Numbered from the stretch's first letter, positions 1 to 11,387 are shown. The stretch: DNA of 64,000 bases from Sorex araneus (GCF_027595985.1 NC_073307.1:9320432-9384431); one strand, 5' to 3'. Notes: generated by a model not told the origin, from the letters alone. Numbers and translations are program-made.

Positions 1-197
1 AGTAACGTCTTCATTGTGAGACTTGTTGTTACTGGTTTTGGCATATCTAATATGCCACAGGGAGCTTGCTAGGCTCTGCTGTGTGGCGGGATACTCTTGG
101 TAGCTTGCTGGGCTCTCCGAGAGGGATGGAGGAATCTAACCCGGGTCGGCCATGTGCAAGGCAAACACCCTACCCGCTTTGCTATCGCTCCAGTCCC
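1..197 (-). repeat. Type B SINE, antisense, cut by window edge
   Basis: The stretch reads as the reverse complement of the type B body, from the 'agtaacgtct' block through the tRNA-like B box ('aacccgggtcgg') to 'ctatcgctccagtccc'. Its 3' tail lies left of the window. Confidence 0.9.
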
Positions 198-408
198 AGT
201 GTGACTACACTGGCACAGAATCTCTTAAACATGATTAAGGGGAAACGGGATAATAAGGTGCTTACCTTACCTTGCATGCTGCTGACCCCGGTTACAGTCC
301 TGGCATTGCACTGGATATGGCCCCAAGCCTGAGAAAATGAACAAAAATTAAAGATTAAATGAGGCCATCTGGGTAGGTTCTGATCCAATAGGACCAGTGA
401 CCTTATAA

Positions 409-735
409 ATGGAGACGACTCTCCTTCATCCCCCTCCACTCCCTCACCTCTGCCTTCCCTTGTTCCTTACTTGCTCCTTTAGCTTCCAGGACCCCGTTTT
501 CCCTCACACTTCCTCCACCGGTCAGCTTTCTCACCTTCCTCTCCCTCACTGCCACCTTTTCCCTCTCCCTCACCTTGTCCTTTTCTCCTTCACCTTTATT
601 CCTCACCTCTTACCTCACTTTCTCCTCTCCTTCACCTTCTCCTTAGCCCTCACCTCCCTCTTCTCCCTCTCCCTCACCTTCTCCTCCCTTCACTGCCTTC
701 CTCTTTCTGTCCTTCACTGTCCCTTTCTCCCAGTT
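409..735. repeat. Pyrimidine-rich low-complexity tract
   Basis: About 325 bases are almost pure C/T on the + strand, with many imperfect 'ccctcacctt' units. The ORFs across it on both strands are artefacts of composition. Such tracts can form triplex DNA; that is general knowledge, not shown here. Confidence 0.85.
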
Positions 736-1770
736 CGAGTTTTCTGAGCATGCCATGAAGATGGTGGCTATGTACAAGCCGGGAAGAGAAACTTCATCTC
801 AAATCTCTAGAACTGAGAGGGAAAAGGTTTGCTGAAAAGCCCAATGCGTGATACTTTGTTGTTTGGGCGTTTTTTGGAAACGGAGAGAGAAGTGGAACTT
901 TTTCTTCTTGGCGACAAGTTACACTGCTTTGATTTTTAAATGGCTTGATGGAGAAGACAGGAAAATGTAAACCAGGAAGAGGGTTTTAACACCGTACCCT
1001 CAACATCACTATTCGTGAAAATAATTGTTTATCACATTAGTAAGGTGACAACAAATCCTACTAAGTTGGACAGTTTAGTCCTTATTTCACAATCTAGTTA
1101 TTGTTTTGTTGTTGCAGCCATCCCAAATTAGACTGGCTGGAGAGAATGAAGTAGCAATCAATTCCTTCTCCTTGAACCCTGAGCCTTCTCTGTTTCTTTA
1201 AATATGTTCTCAGAAAATAAACCTCTTTTTTGTTTCCTCTGAAGCTACTTTCCAAGTCCCTTCTTTTCATGATAATCAAGTCACTAGTAAGAGTCTTCAT
1301 TATACATTGGCCATTTCTGCTAACGGAGCAAGACTCCATTCTAAAAAGCACATTCTAGGATCTATCGAATTAGTTTGAAACACTGAATTCTCCCTCTGGG
1401 GTTCATGTCTTTCGTTCTGATCACTCCCTGCCACTTCCTGAGCAAGGCTAAAGGCCAGATCCAGTGGACTCAAATCGCTGTTCCGCTCTCCAGCCCAGAA
1501 ACTCAGTCTTCCTGCCTGATTTACCTGCCTTCCTGTGATGTGCTTTGGTGTGTCATGACTTTCTAAAAACCTCTATGATTGCCAACAGGGAAGAAACTCT
1601 GACCCACTAGACCAGCAGACACATCACCTCTATTGAGAAGCTTAATGGCCACTCCCATGATGCACCTCTCCTTGGCCATCCTCCCTGGTCACTTGCTGGA
1701 CTCTAAAGGCAGAACCTTCTTCATCCATTCAATGAAATAATACACACAGAGACATATGTTACTGTCTGAT
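736..1770. other. Unique non-coding DNA, no gene seen
   Basis: The sequence is AT-rich and of ordinary complexity. I see no SINE head, no exon-like segment with both splice sites, and no RNA gene. Confidence 0.6.
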
Positions 1771-2018
1771 CACTGTAGCACTGTCATCCCGTTACTCATC
1801 GATTTGCTCAAGCGGGCACCAGTAACATCTTCAGTGTGAGACTTGTTGTTACTGTTTTTGGCATATCCAATACGCCACAGGGAACTTGCCGGGCTCTGTC
1901 GTGAGGGCGAGATACTCTTCGTAGCTTGCGGGGCTATCTGAGAGGGGCGGAGGAATTGAACCCAGGTCGGCTGTGTGCAAAGCAAACACCCTACCTGCTG
2001 CTCTATTGCTCCAACCCC
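1771..2018 (-). repeat. Type B SINE, antisense, near full length
   Basis: It starts with the inverted tail ('cactgtagcactgtcatccc'), runs through the body and ends at 'ctattgctccaacccc'. A short 'agacatat' direct repeat flanks it, consistent with a target-site duplication. Confidence 0.92.
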
Positions 2019-2052
2019 ACAGACATATATAATATAAACACATTAGAGATTG

Positions 2053-2205
2053 TTTTGGGGGGCCACACCCGGCTGTGCTCAGGACTTGCTTTTGGCTCTG
2101 TGTTTAGGGATTACTCCTGGTGGTGCTCAGGGCACCAGAGCAGGAAACTGGAGTATATCCAGTACAATGCAAGCACCTAATCCCTGTACTATCTCTCTGA
2201 CATGC
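2053..2205 (-). repeat. Type A SINE, antisense, diverged
   Basis: The antisense type A landmarks 'ggggccacacccggctgtgc', 'tagggattactcctggtggt' and a decayed head are present in order. It is well diverged from younger copies. Confidence 0.8.
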
Positions 2206-2775
2206 CTGTACATATTTTTGATCTTACGCATAATGTTATGTTCCGCCCATTTAAAAATATTTATGAACGTATACTGTATTAGCATTAACTACTTTCCTTT
2301 TTTTTGAGGAGTATATACCAAACACTACTCAAAACATATATCAGTTACTAATTTAATCTTAGAAATCACCCTGTAAAGTAGAAATAATATTACTGTCATT
2401 TTAGATTTTTCTCACTAGAAATAAGAGATAAATGATCAGTAGAATTGTCTAATACAGTGATCTTGACTCAGAGAACCAAGATTTGAACCCAGGTAACCTC
2501 TCTCTAATGCTTCGCTTTTGACCACGCTAAGTCACCATTTGTCTACCCTATGTCTAAATAATCTCCAGCTTAATCAAACTCTCCTTAAGCAACATACAAG
2601 TGACAATTTATTAAGACTATTTGATAATCATGTAGGACTATCTTAGTCACTTAAAGATATGGAGTACAAAAACTCTAAAATCCGTTAGAGTATCATCATA
2701 TCCTGTTATTGGAATATAGAATTATTATGGAACATAGAATATATAATTCTTTTTGGCTTACTTATTTGGTATACA
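2206..2775. other. Unique AT-rich DNA, no gene seen
   Basis: This is AT-rich sequence with no SINE and no convincing exon. It ends at the pyrimidine tract that originally led into the acceptor of the candidate exon at 3049. Confidence 0.55.
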
Positions 2776-2785
2776 TCTCTTGTAG

Positions 2786-3038
2786 CAGTAACGTCTCTCT
2801 TGTGAGACTTGTTCTTATTGTTTTTGGCATATCGAATACCCCCGGGTAGCTTGCCAGGCTCTGTTGTGCGGGCAGGATATTCTCGGTAGCTTGCTGGGCT
2901 CTCCTAGAGGGATGGAGGAATCAAACCCCAGTCGGTTGCATGCAAGGCAAACGCCCTACTCTCTGTGCTGTTACTGGTGCCCGCTCGAGCAAATCGATGA
3001 AAAACAGGACGACAGTGCTACAATTCTACAGTGCTACT
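2786..3038. repeat. Type B SINE with internal inversion, inserted at a splice acceptor
   Basis: The first part (to about 2971) is type B in antisense, from 'agtaacgtct' back to the head. It then switches at 'ttactggtgcccgctcgagc' to the type B tail in sense orientation. This is the pattern expected from twin-primed reverse transcription. A 10-bp direct repeat, 'tctcttgtag', flanks the element at 2776-2785 and 3039-3048. That repeat is itself the end of a 3' splice site, so each side of the insertion now carries an acceptor-like AG. Confidence 0.85.
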
Positions 3039-3048
3039 TCTCTTGTAG

Positions 3049-3099
3049 GTGAAGAAATTCTATAAAATGACAGAAGAACATGAAAGAAGAAAATTAAAG
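3049..3099 (+). CDS. Candidate exon A of an unidentified spliced gene
   Basis: A 51-base segment follows the acceptor 'tctcttgtag' and precedes the donor 'AAG|gtaagttt', which is close to consensus. It is open only in phase 0 and encodes 17 mostly charged residues (VKKFYKMTEEHERRKLK), as in a helical or coiled-coil region. I do not recognise the protein. Before the SINE landed at 2786 the acceptor would have had a longer pyrimidine-containing lead. Candidate exons B (12992-13059) and C (13782-13883) downstream can be joined to it in one phase-compatible reading. Evidence against a live gene is the small exon size, the large gaps and the lack of a recognised family. It could be a chance ORF or part of a decayed gene. 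Confidence 0.35.
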
Positions 3100-4362
3100 G
3101 TAAGTTTTCCAGGATTGAGCTAGAATTTACACTGCCTTAAATCGTATTGCACAAGTAAATGATTACAGGCACCCAAAATAGTTAATTACAGTAAATATTT
3201 ATAGAAAAAATCCCCAGGGTTACAAAGGGGTCTTTTCCTACCACATATTCATGATGATTCACTTATCTTTTCCCATTTCTTTACTTGAATGATTGCAGAA
3301 TGCTTCTTCATACATCATCCCTGCTATTTGCCCTTCACTCAATGAGAAGATACCCTGCACATGTAGATACTAGGATAAGAGACTTTATTCCAAAAGAATG
3401 CACTAAAATTAAACTTCTTTAGAAGATCAAGAAATAATAACCAGTTGAAGATCAACTAGCCTAGATTAAAATACACATACACATATAATGAAGCAGATCT
3501 TTGCCAGACACACATGTTCTGTTTATGAGGTCTTAACCTCACAGAGATGAAAGGGAAATGAGGTGAGCAGTACCTTTGGAAAGGCGTAGAGCTCAGCTGA
3601 ATAGATTTCTCAAGTCTTGATTAGACTAGCTCAGTCCTTGCTATAGGTCTTGAGGGAAGTTAAAAAGCTGTTCATAGGAAGAAGCCAAAAGATTTTCAAA
3701 CACTTCCCAATCACAACAAAGGCACCATTCCCTTGGCACAGTGCTATAATTTTTAAACTCAGAAATGAGTGACAAGGGGTGTTACACCCTTGCAAATTAC
3801 TGGTGGCAAGACTCTTTAATAACAATAAACCTCAGGGTGAAGGGGTTAAATAAGGAGTCAATGCACATGTGTGGTAGAGTCAGGGTGGGATAGGGGGATG
3901 AATGAACCCTGGACTGAGAATCAGGGAAGTCAATTATGGAAACCAGCATGAACTCATGTGCATTTTGAGGCAAATTCATTAATTTCTTTGTTAACCGATT
4001 TCCTTTACTTTCAAACATGGCAGTTGGACTAGACCAGAGTTCTCTGCCTAATACAGATAGCAGGTCATATGATGTCTGTGCTGTCAAATACTCCTGAAGT
4101 ATTTTAGTGCCTAACCCTCTACCACTTTGGATAGGATTAACACAAAAGCTCTCTATGTTGTGGCATGTCAGCAAGACATACACTGTGTCCCAACTTGGTG
4201 TTCTGGGAAGGTGGATGAGGTTCCTTTCTCCATGAAAACAATTTGCACCACCTTGATTTTTAAAGACCGTGGTTGAAATGGATGTATATTCACACCAGGA
4301 AGCACCACTTAACCCCACATCTTCAAAGCCACCATTTGTAAAAGGAATAGTTCTTACTACTG
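3100..4362. other. Unique DNA with a possible old MIR-like relic
   Basis: No clear gene is present. Around 3900-4040 the order of blocks (a 'gaatcagggaagtcaa' region, then 'ggcaaattcattaatttctt' and 'gatttcctttactttcaaac') vaguely resembles the MIR SINE core, but it is too diverged to be sure. A 173-codon minus-strand ORF spans 3797-4318. It has no recognisable domain and no supporting splice or promoter context. Confidence 0.4.
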
Positions 4363-4692
4363 GATGGACATGAAGAGTATCATGCCGATGAGTCAGAGAG
4401 TATCATGCTGAGAGGCATAGAATGACTGCACTCATTTGTGGAATATAAAAATAATTAAAAATGATAGTATGAGACTAGTACCCAAGGCCAGGTAAAATAG
4501 GGGCCAGGAGGTCACTGGTTGGAAGCTACCACAAATGTGTGGGACTCGGAGGGCAGTTAGGATAGAGAAGGGACCAGGATGACAAAAATAGTTGAAAATG
4601 ATCACTCTGGATAAGAACTGAGTTTTGAAAATAGGTAAAGGGATATGCATGATAACCATTCAGTATCTGTATTACAAACCATAATGCTGAGA

Positions 4693-4775
<83 letters not shown>

Positions 4776-4957
4776 AAAGTGCCTGCCATGGGGGTGGGGG
4801 CAGGGGGAACCGGGAACATTGGTGGAAAAGATGGGTGTTGGATTGACTGAAATGATATGATTGAAATGACTGAAATGTGACATGACAGGACATGACTGAA
4901 ATCCAATCGTATGCAACTTTGTAACTGTGTATCTCGTGACCCAATTTTAAAAAGGAA
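4363..4957 (+). mobile_element. L1 3' end (ORF2 tail and 3' UTR), sense
   Basis: The start resembles the last codons of L1 ORF2 ('actcatttgtggaatataaa'). The 3' UTR follows, with 'gagactagtacccaaggcca' and a terminal 'gcaactttgtaactgtgtat'. The antisense copies elsewhere in this window match the same landmarks. The reading frame is broken. A GA microsatellite has expanded inside it. Confidence 0.75.
4693..4772 (+). repeat. (GA)n microsatellite inside the L1 3' UTR
   Basis: About 80 bases of nearly perfect GA dinucleotides. The Ser-Leu and Arg-Glu ORFs across it are artefacts. Confidence 0.97.
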
Positions 4958-5157
4958 TATTTCATCATATTAATAAAATGACAGTAAATCCTAAAAGGAT
5001 GAAAAATATCATGCCCTCATTGTTTATTCCTTATTTCACAATTACAAAGACAGAAGTACTAATAGGGATTCTATAATGTTTGTGCCTGTGTGAGTTTGTG
5101 TATTTCACATAGTTATCAAGACCATTTTGCGGTAAAAATGTGAGCTTAAAATTTTTT

Positions 5158-5331
5158 TGTTTTTTTTGGGGGGTCACACCCGGCAATGCACAGGGGTTCC
5201 TCCTGGCTCTGCACTCAGGAATTACTCCTGGTGGTGCTTGGAGGACCATATGGGATGCTGGGAATTGAACCCGGGCCGGCCGCGTGCAAGGCAAATGCCC
5301 TACCTGCTGTGCTATTTATTGCTCCAGCCCC
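5158..5331 (-). repeat. Type A SINE, antisense, with target-site duplication
   Basis: Full antisense type A from the poly(T) to 'ctccagcccc'. 'gagcttaaaattttt' flanks it on both sides (about 5143-5157 and 5332-5347), a clear target-site duplication. Confidence 0.95.
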
Positions 5332-5779
5332 TGAGCTTAAAATTTTTTAAGTTCTAAACAAGAGAATTGATCTTTTGATGCTTTATCTTAACAGAAAATA
5401 CTGATGTATTTTTTTCTTTAAACACTTTGAATTACACCTGTACAGATAAAATTAAATAACCCTGAATTTTGTGCTTATAAAAATAATCACCTCAATTTCT
5501 TGCTAAAAATACAATTCTCACCAATACTGGCTTCTAGAATCACAGAGTTGCTCAAACCTTTGTTGCTCATGAAATCATGGGGAGCTTTAGGAAAATTATT
5601 TATGACCATTCTAAAAGTCAGAGGAAGACAAATGCCAAATTACCTCACATGTATGTGGAGTAGAAAATTAAATCCCAAACACACCAAACTCACAGATACA
5701 GATAACAGATTGGTGATTTCCAGGGGCAAAAAGGTGAGGATATGTGTGGAATGGCTAAAAGGAGTTAAAAGATACAAAC

Positions 5780-5932
5780 TTTGGGGCTATAGAGACAGTA
5801 CAGCAGGTTGTTTGCTTGCCTTGCATATAACACCCCTGTTCCCTGCGCCCACCAGAGTGATCCCTGAGCATAGAGCCAGGAGTAAGTTCTGAGCACTGCT
5901 GGGTGTGCCTCCCTCCCTTCCCTCCTGCCCCC
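5780..5932 (+). repeat. Type A SINE, sense, older
   Basis: Diverged head ('ggggctatagagacagtaca') and type A body. 'atacaaactt' occurs on both sides as a target-site duplication. Confidence 0.85.
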
Positions 5933-6389
5933 AAATACAAACTTTCAATTCTAAAACAAACAAGTCAGGAGCATATAATATAATATATAGCTTAGTGGTG
6001 CTAATTAGTAATATTCATAATACCATCTTTGGGAGATGTGAAATACAACATTCTCATCAAATGAAAAAAAAATGTGCAACTGTATGGTGGTCTAGATGTT
6101 ACCTAGATTATGCTGGTGATCATTTCACAAGTTATACAAACACAGAATCCTGGTGTTATAGAGCCCAGACACTCATGGATGGTGATGACACACGCAGGAT
6201 AGATGTCAATTATATTTTGATTCTTAAAAATTAAAAGAAAATGCTCATACCAGGGTCATGGTATGAGCGTGGCCTGCATGTTGGATTTGTAAGTTTTTCC
6301 CTCTAAGCTTGTATTCATCATACAACTTTAGGGAATGAAGATCTAGAGACAATCATTTCTAAAAACAATGTTCATCTTCCCAAGCTAGT
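5933..6389. other. Unique AT-rich DNA, no gene seen
   Basis: No repeats or exon-like segment are evident. The plus-strand ORF at 5905-6234 shows no domain and starts inside the SINE. Confidence 0.5.
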
Positions 6390-6566
6390 TTTATTTATTT
6401 TAGTGAGGGAGAGGGGAACTCCTGACAGTACATAGGGCTAAGTCCTGAATCTGTGCTCAGGGATTTCTCCTGATGGGCTCAGGGGACCTTATGGGGCACA
6501 GGGGATCAAACCCGGGTTGGCCACAGGCAAGGCCAGCACCCTACCCGCTGTACTGTCTCCTGGCTT
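6390..6566 (-). repeat. Type A SINE, antisense
   Basis: Antisense type A with 'aaacccgggttggccacagg' at the B-box side. Flanked by 'tcccaagctagtttta' on the left and 'tcccaagctggttttag' on the right, a target-site duplication with one change. Confidence 0.9.
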
Positions 6567-6681
6567 CTCCCAAGCTGGTTTTAGAACCCATGTGGATTTC
6601 ATTTATACTATATCTCTGAACTTATGTGTCCAAATTCTGACTCCATATCATACATGTCTTTGGTTCACTCACTTGCGGCAC

Positions 6682-6879
6682 CTACAGTCGAAAGCGAAGA
6701 TTTTTATTACGTTCAGAACGTTCCGACCAGCAGCTGCTCTTGAAAAGACAGATTTGTGAACCCATCCCCAGAACTAATGAAGCAGAATCTCTGAGGAATC
6801 GTTGAAGGTCAGAAGATTTCCTTTCTATGGAGCCAGCTGGCTGCTTCCTGGCAACTGCAGGCAACAGATTGAAGCTCAC
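6682..6879 (-). other. Possible minus-strand terminal exon, unidentified
   Basis: On the minus strand a strong acceptor ('ttattttctctttcag') is followed by 65 open codons in phase 0 and a TAG. The + strand across the same DNA also has an acceptor-like 'gcacctacag' at 6678-6687 with a 37-codon open frame. I recognise no protein in either reading. The two readings cannot both be the natural one, and both may be chance. Confidence 0.18.
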
Positions 6880-6959
6880 CTGAAAGAGAAAATAAAGGAA
6901 GTAAAAAACAATCATAGGCACTCAGAGGCAGATTTTCTTAAAATTTTAAAATAAAGGCG

Positions 6960-7330
6960 TGGTGATTTCCAAAGTTGGTCATCATAGAGTTTCAGGCATA
7001 CAACGTTCCAACACCAGTTCCAACACCAACGTCCCAGATCCCCTCCCGTCCCAGCCTGTTTCCTTGATGAGCACATCTTGAAGTTCAGTGGTTGTCATTG
7101 GGGTTCCCTGCAGCTGCTGGCCCTGTGGCTGGACACAGACACCGGCCATACTCCCACATGACCTATGAGCCCTGTTCCTGACCTATCCCTTGTTACTTCC
7201 TGTTCACCTCATTTTACTTCCCTCTTCAAGTTCTTTCCTTCCTTGTTCTCGTCATTTTCATAATTGAGGATCCAGAGTAATCTAGGTCTCCCCCTTCTGA
7301 TTCCCGCATTTCCTTGTCCTATTAGTCTAT
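6960..7330 (-). mobile_element. Old L1-like 3' end, antisense
   Basis: 'gtttcaggcatacaacgttc' followed by C-rich 'cagatcccctcccgtcccag' parallels the antisense L1 3' UTR landmarks seen at 8753 and 15488, but is much more diverged. Confidence 0.4.
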
Positions 7331-7617
7331 ATTTGTTGGTTGATTTGGTGGGACCACACCCCACAGTGCTGGAGGCTCTGAGGACCATACAGGGATGCAC
7401 TGTCACACCAAAAATATAGTCCACTATGTATAGCATTTAAATTGGGGGACGGAGGGGATGGCCTAAAATTAAGAATGGTAGTATTAATACTAATAATCAC
7501 TTTGTAGCTCCCGAGTTTTATTGAGATCTCCTTGTAATTCATGAACTAGGTTGAGACCATTTGTTTTTCCAGAAACAAAAAAATTCTTGTACTTTTCTTA
7601 TAGTTTAAGTGCATCTG

Positions 7618-7784
7618 TTTTATTTGGGGGCCACAGCTGCCTGTGCTCAGGATTTATTCCTGGTTCCACACTTAAGGATCACTCCTGGTGGGGCTTGGGG
7701 GACCATATGAGGTGCCAGAGATTGAATCTGGGTCGGCTGCCTATAAGGCAAGTACCTTACCTGCTGTTCTAAGTAGTCCCTGTA
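7618..7784 (-). repeat. Type A SINE, antisense, diverged
   Basis: 'tttgggggccacagctgcct', 'aaggatcactcctggtgggg' and 'ccatatgaggtgccagagat' are the type A body in antisense. A weaker partial copy precedes it at about 7338-7425. Confidence 0.82.
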
Positions 7785-7894
7785 ATTTGAGTTTCATCTT
7801 AAGAAGAGCTTTCTTATTTTCACCAAAGACCACCCGTCCCCCAACACACACAATGGAGAAACAGATGACTTAAAATTAATATTATTGCTACATT

Positions 7895-7996
7895 GTGCTC
7901 ACTTTGGCAGCATATATGCTAAAATTGACACAGAGAAGATTTGCATGGCCCCTACACAAGGGTGACATGCAAATTCTTGAAGCGTCCCATATTTTT
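7895..7996 (+). pseudogene. U6 snRNA retropseudogene
   Basis: The sequence matches U6 from its 5' end ('gtgctcactttggcagcata') through 'agaagatttgcatggcccct' and 'tgacatgcaaattcttgaag' to the terminal T run. Several bases are changed, and about 7 bases are missing after 'ctaaaattg', in the segment before the 'acagagaag' block. An A-rich stretch follows. No proximal sequence element or TATA box of a U6 promoter is visible upstream, so it is a retroposed, inactive copy. Confidence 0.93.
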
Positions 7997-8165
7997 CAAT
8001 AAAATTAAAAAAATAATATGACTGTATTATAAAATAGCTGTATAGATGCCTATATATCTCTGTTATTTAGAATGCTTTAGCTAGCTAGCAAGATAAAAAC
8101 ACATACATAGTTTAGATCTATATGGCTGTATTAGAAATGAGAAGATTATTTAAAAATTATTGAAT

Positions 8166-8322
8166 GAGACCAGAAAGATAGTAGAGTGCTTATAAATTGC
8201 TTGCTTTGCATGCAGCCAACCGGGGTCCGATCTCTGGCACTATACCACATATGGACCCCTGATCAGAGACCCAAGAGTGATCCGAGAGCACAGCCAGGTG
8301 AGAAAAAGAAGAAAAAAAAATT
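8166..8322 (+). repeat. Type A SINE, sense, diverged
   Basis: A head relic ('gagaccagaaagatagtaga'), 'ttgctttgcatgcagccaac', a body relic and an A-rich tail. Confidence 0.75.
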
Positions 8323-8737
8323 GTGTGACCAATACTAGACCTAGATTACTAGGCAGTAGTAAAACTTACAAGGGGCCTTAGTTTACTTAACTTACTTCTT
8401 TTGCTGCTTTTCTTCATCATGATGACCTGGAAAATGATGCCCCTTCACACATCACAGCAGGGTGACAAGATGCTACAGTGGAACAGTGCAGTGGCTGGGA
8501 GACTTTCACTCAGCAGCTGTATGAATGACATGGATGATTCCAGCTCCTTTTAAGAGTGAGACCATCATTAGCCTAACGTGACTTCCTGTAAAGGTCTTAC
8601 TTAGGTCAATGGATTCCAGTTCTAGTTCAGAGGTTGCAAGAGCTGGCAATAACTCTTAGCTCTAATCATGGGAAACAGAAAGTTACTGACATTTGGCATC
8701 TTAGGTCTTGGGAGGGGGTTCTACTCACCCTTAGACC
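8323..8737. other. Unique DNA, no gene seen
   Basis: Ordinary non-repetitive sequence lies between the SINE and the next L1 insertion. Confidence 0.5.
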
Positions 8738-8752
8738 ACTGTCACCTTTTTT

Positions 8753-9513
8753 TTTTAAACTTTTTATTAAATCACCATGTGGAAAGTTACAAAGTTCTCA
8801 GGTTTATATGTCAGTTATACAATATTCAAACACCCATCCCTTCACCAGTGCCCATATTCCACCACCAGAAACCCCAGTATACCCCCCGCCCCCACCCCCT
8901 ACCCCCTACTGCATAACTAATGAATTTCACTTCATTTTTTCTTTACCTTGATTACATTCCATAATTCAACACAAAACTCACTATAGTTGTTGGAGTTTCC
9001 AACCAAGAGAGACAGACCTACTACATTTGATAATTAGTTTTTCATTGCTGGAAATGAAGAGATTTGTAGCCCCACTGCTACAAGTACATAACCAAGTACA
9101 TAACTCTCTCTCTCTTTTTTCCTTTTTCCTTTTCCCTTTTTTTTTTTTCTTTTTCCCCCTCATCCCCCTTCCCGAGACTCATAGTATGGTGTACGCCACG
9201 CCGTGTCGGCCAGCGTGGGGCTTTTGCTTAGTTCACAGTCTAGAGAGGTGGCTGCTACGTTAAAAACCTTCAAAATTTCAATAAAAACTTACTGTTATTA
9301 TTTGGAGTTTCCCACCCAAGTTAGACCTGTTTAAAAGGAACCGTTTCACATTGCTGACAATTATAAATGTTAATTGTAAAAAGTTTAAAATCCAAAACCG
9401 CGCGGACGCGGTTTATTTCTGTATAAAGTCCAAGGAAAATTCTGCCAGAAATTACATAGCCCAGCTCACAGTCCCAGTGCATTGCTGTAAGAAGTCTCTG
9501 AATTCAAAGTCTT
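8753..9513 (-). mobile_element. 5'-truncated L1 insertion, antisense
   Basis: The antisense L1 3' end starts with 'tttttattaaatcaccatgt' and carries 'caaacacccatcccttcacc'. The whole block is bounded by the direct repeat 'actgtcacctttttt' at 8738-8752 and 9514-9528, which fixes the insertion at 761 bp. Part of the interior is T-rich. It also has a small palindrome, 'accgcgcggacgcggt'. Confidence 0.88.
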
Positions 9514-9528
9514 ACTGTCACCTTTTTT

Positions 9529-11385
9529 GGCCTGTCAACTAGGGACCCAGATCTCTGTGGAGAGAGGCTGAAGGATGCTCATTCATTCCCCAGGCACCGG
9601 ACCATGCATGTTGTTGGAGAAAGAACTCCAGCTGCTGGAGTGAGAAACTGCCCCAAATGATGGATGGGGGACAGGCAGGGCGAGATTAGGGACAAGACCC
9701 TAAAGAAAGGGCATCATCTATTTGGGTTGTCAAAGGGCGACCTAGGTTGTGTCTGATTAACTAGATGACCCAGGCCCTGCCAGAGCTGAACACCAGAAGA
9801 TAATCAACTCAGCATCCCCCTCTCTGTTTTAAGACCCACGGTTTTGGAATCTAAGAGAGAAGTGCGATGCGCCCATCTTGGTTGAGAGGGTATTAAAGGG
9901 GAAAGGGCTTGTGTCTTCCTTGGGAATCTTGCTTTAGGAGACCTTCCCCATCATCTGGGAGCTGCCCTGTCCTTCCTTTCCCTTTCCCTAAATTAAATCT
10001 TCTAAATTTGGCCCTTTGCTCTCCACCCAGCCCCTTCCTTTCAGTCACTTGCCCACTGCTTAAGGGCAAGATCTTGAACGCCGTTGCTCAGGGCTGCTGA
10101 GAGAGGAGAAGCATCCCAGTATTGGGAAGAATTGAGGTACGTGGCGGTGCAGTTCACTCGCTATAGATCTGAGCCAATTTGGTGGTTTGGCAGTTTAACG
10201 AGGTTCTGTTGTCAGCCCAGCTGGATCACAGAAAATCTGATGGGGACGTTGCCTGGAAGCCCCAAAGTTCAGTGAGCCTTGACATTAACACCAAAGGCTC
10301 AGCAAGCACTAATCAGCACAGCAGATCCTCCAGCCGTGGCTTAATAGCATCCTTCTGAGACAGAACATCTATCACAAACAGACTCATTGATCTATGATTT
10401 GATCATGCCACTTGCCTGCGTGTTGTAACAAATAATCTGAAGTAAATTTGATTGTATCTGAAAGGGGGCCAGCTGGGTGGTAGGTAGGAAACAGGACATT
10501 TGGTGGAGGGAAGACCCACCTATCGGGGAATTGGTGTTGGAACATAGAACGCCCAAAACAACTGTGTTACAACTCTTGGGCAAACAAAGTAGGCAAATGT
10601 AATAGGTCATGGGGAAAAATATTTATGGAGAGTTTCTACATTATGGAAAAAGGACTATTTATTGAATTAAAATAGGCACAATCTGCCAAGATACTATATC
10701 AGTTATACTTTCAAAATTCTAGATTGTCTATCACTATTTAAATGTTTCTATTCTTATATAGCATGAATGATAGAAACATCTTTGCAATGGGAAAAAACAT
10801 GCATACATATTAATTTATCTCTTTCTTTATGGACTAATTTGCCTTCTTGCACATGTAGTTCAATTAAAATGAGCCATGGTTTTGCTGGGTAAACTATGCT
10901 ATTTCACTTCAGTGTAATTTCCATTAGTAGTATTGATAGAACTTATAATGAGACACCTAAATTCTAAATGACTTAGTGATTTTTCTAATTGCTTATCTTA
11001 GTAATTAAGAAATTACAGAGAAGAGCAATGTGCTTAAATCATGAAGTTTGTGCTGACTACCTTGATTATTTGGTAATATTTTAGTGGATATGCATGTCAA
11101 ATCCATGGTTTGATGTGCAATCCTGCGTCTATTTAATTTATTGTTCTTCTACAAACCTACGTGATCATTCTATATTATGTAACACCTCTGAAAAATGCAT
11201 CTCTGACTATGAGAGTAAGCAAAAATATAGATTATATTTTGATACACTTATGCAGGCTGTTTTCTAACAGCTAAGTCTCCAAATCCTCTGCCAGTAGGAT
11301 ATTAAATTTACTACCAATAATAATTGAAAATACATAATTTAAAACTTAACATTTCCAAGCAAATGCATTTTAGTTTAGTATTTAA
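9529..11385. other. Unique DNA, no firm gene
   Basis: The first 600 bases are moderately GC-rich and the rest AT-rich. A weak exon-like piece ('ttgctcag' to 'TTGAG|gtacgt', about 10089-10133) lacks a pyrimidine tract, so I do not call it. Confidence 0.45.
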
Positions 11386-11387
11386 GA

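Noticed and set aside
3797-4318. 173-codon ORF on the minus strand
   Set aside because: No recognisable domain, no clear splice or promoter signals, and a possible overlap with an old MIR-like relic.
7338-7425. Partial antisense SINE
   Set aside because: Only a few type A landmarks survive; mentioned with the neighbouring copy rather than called.
10084-10275. Exon-like segment ending 'TTGAG|gtacgt'
   Set aside because: The acceptor side lacks a pyrimidine tract and only one phase is open. It is too weak to call.
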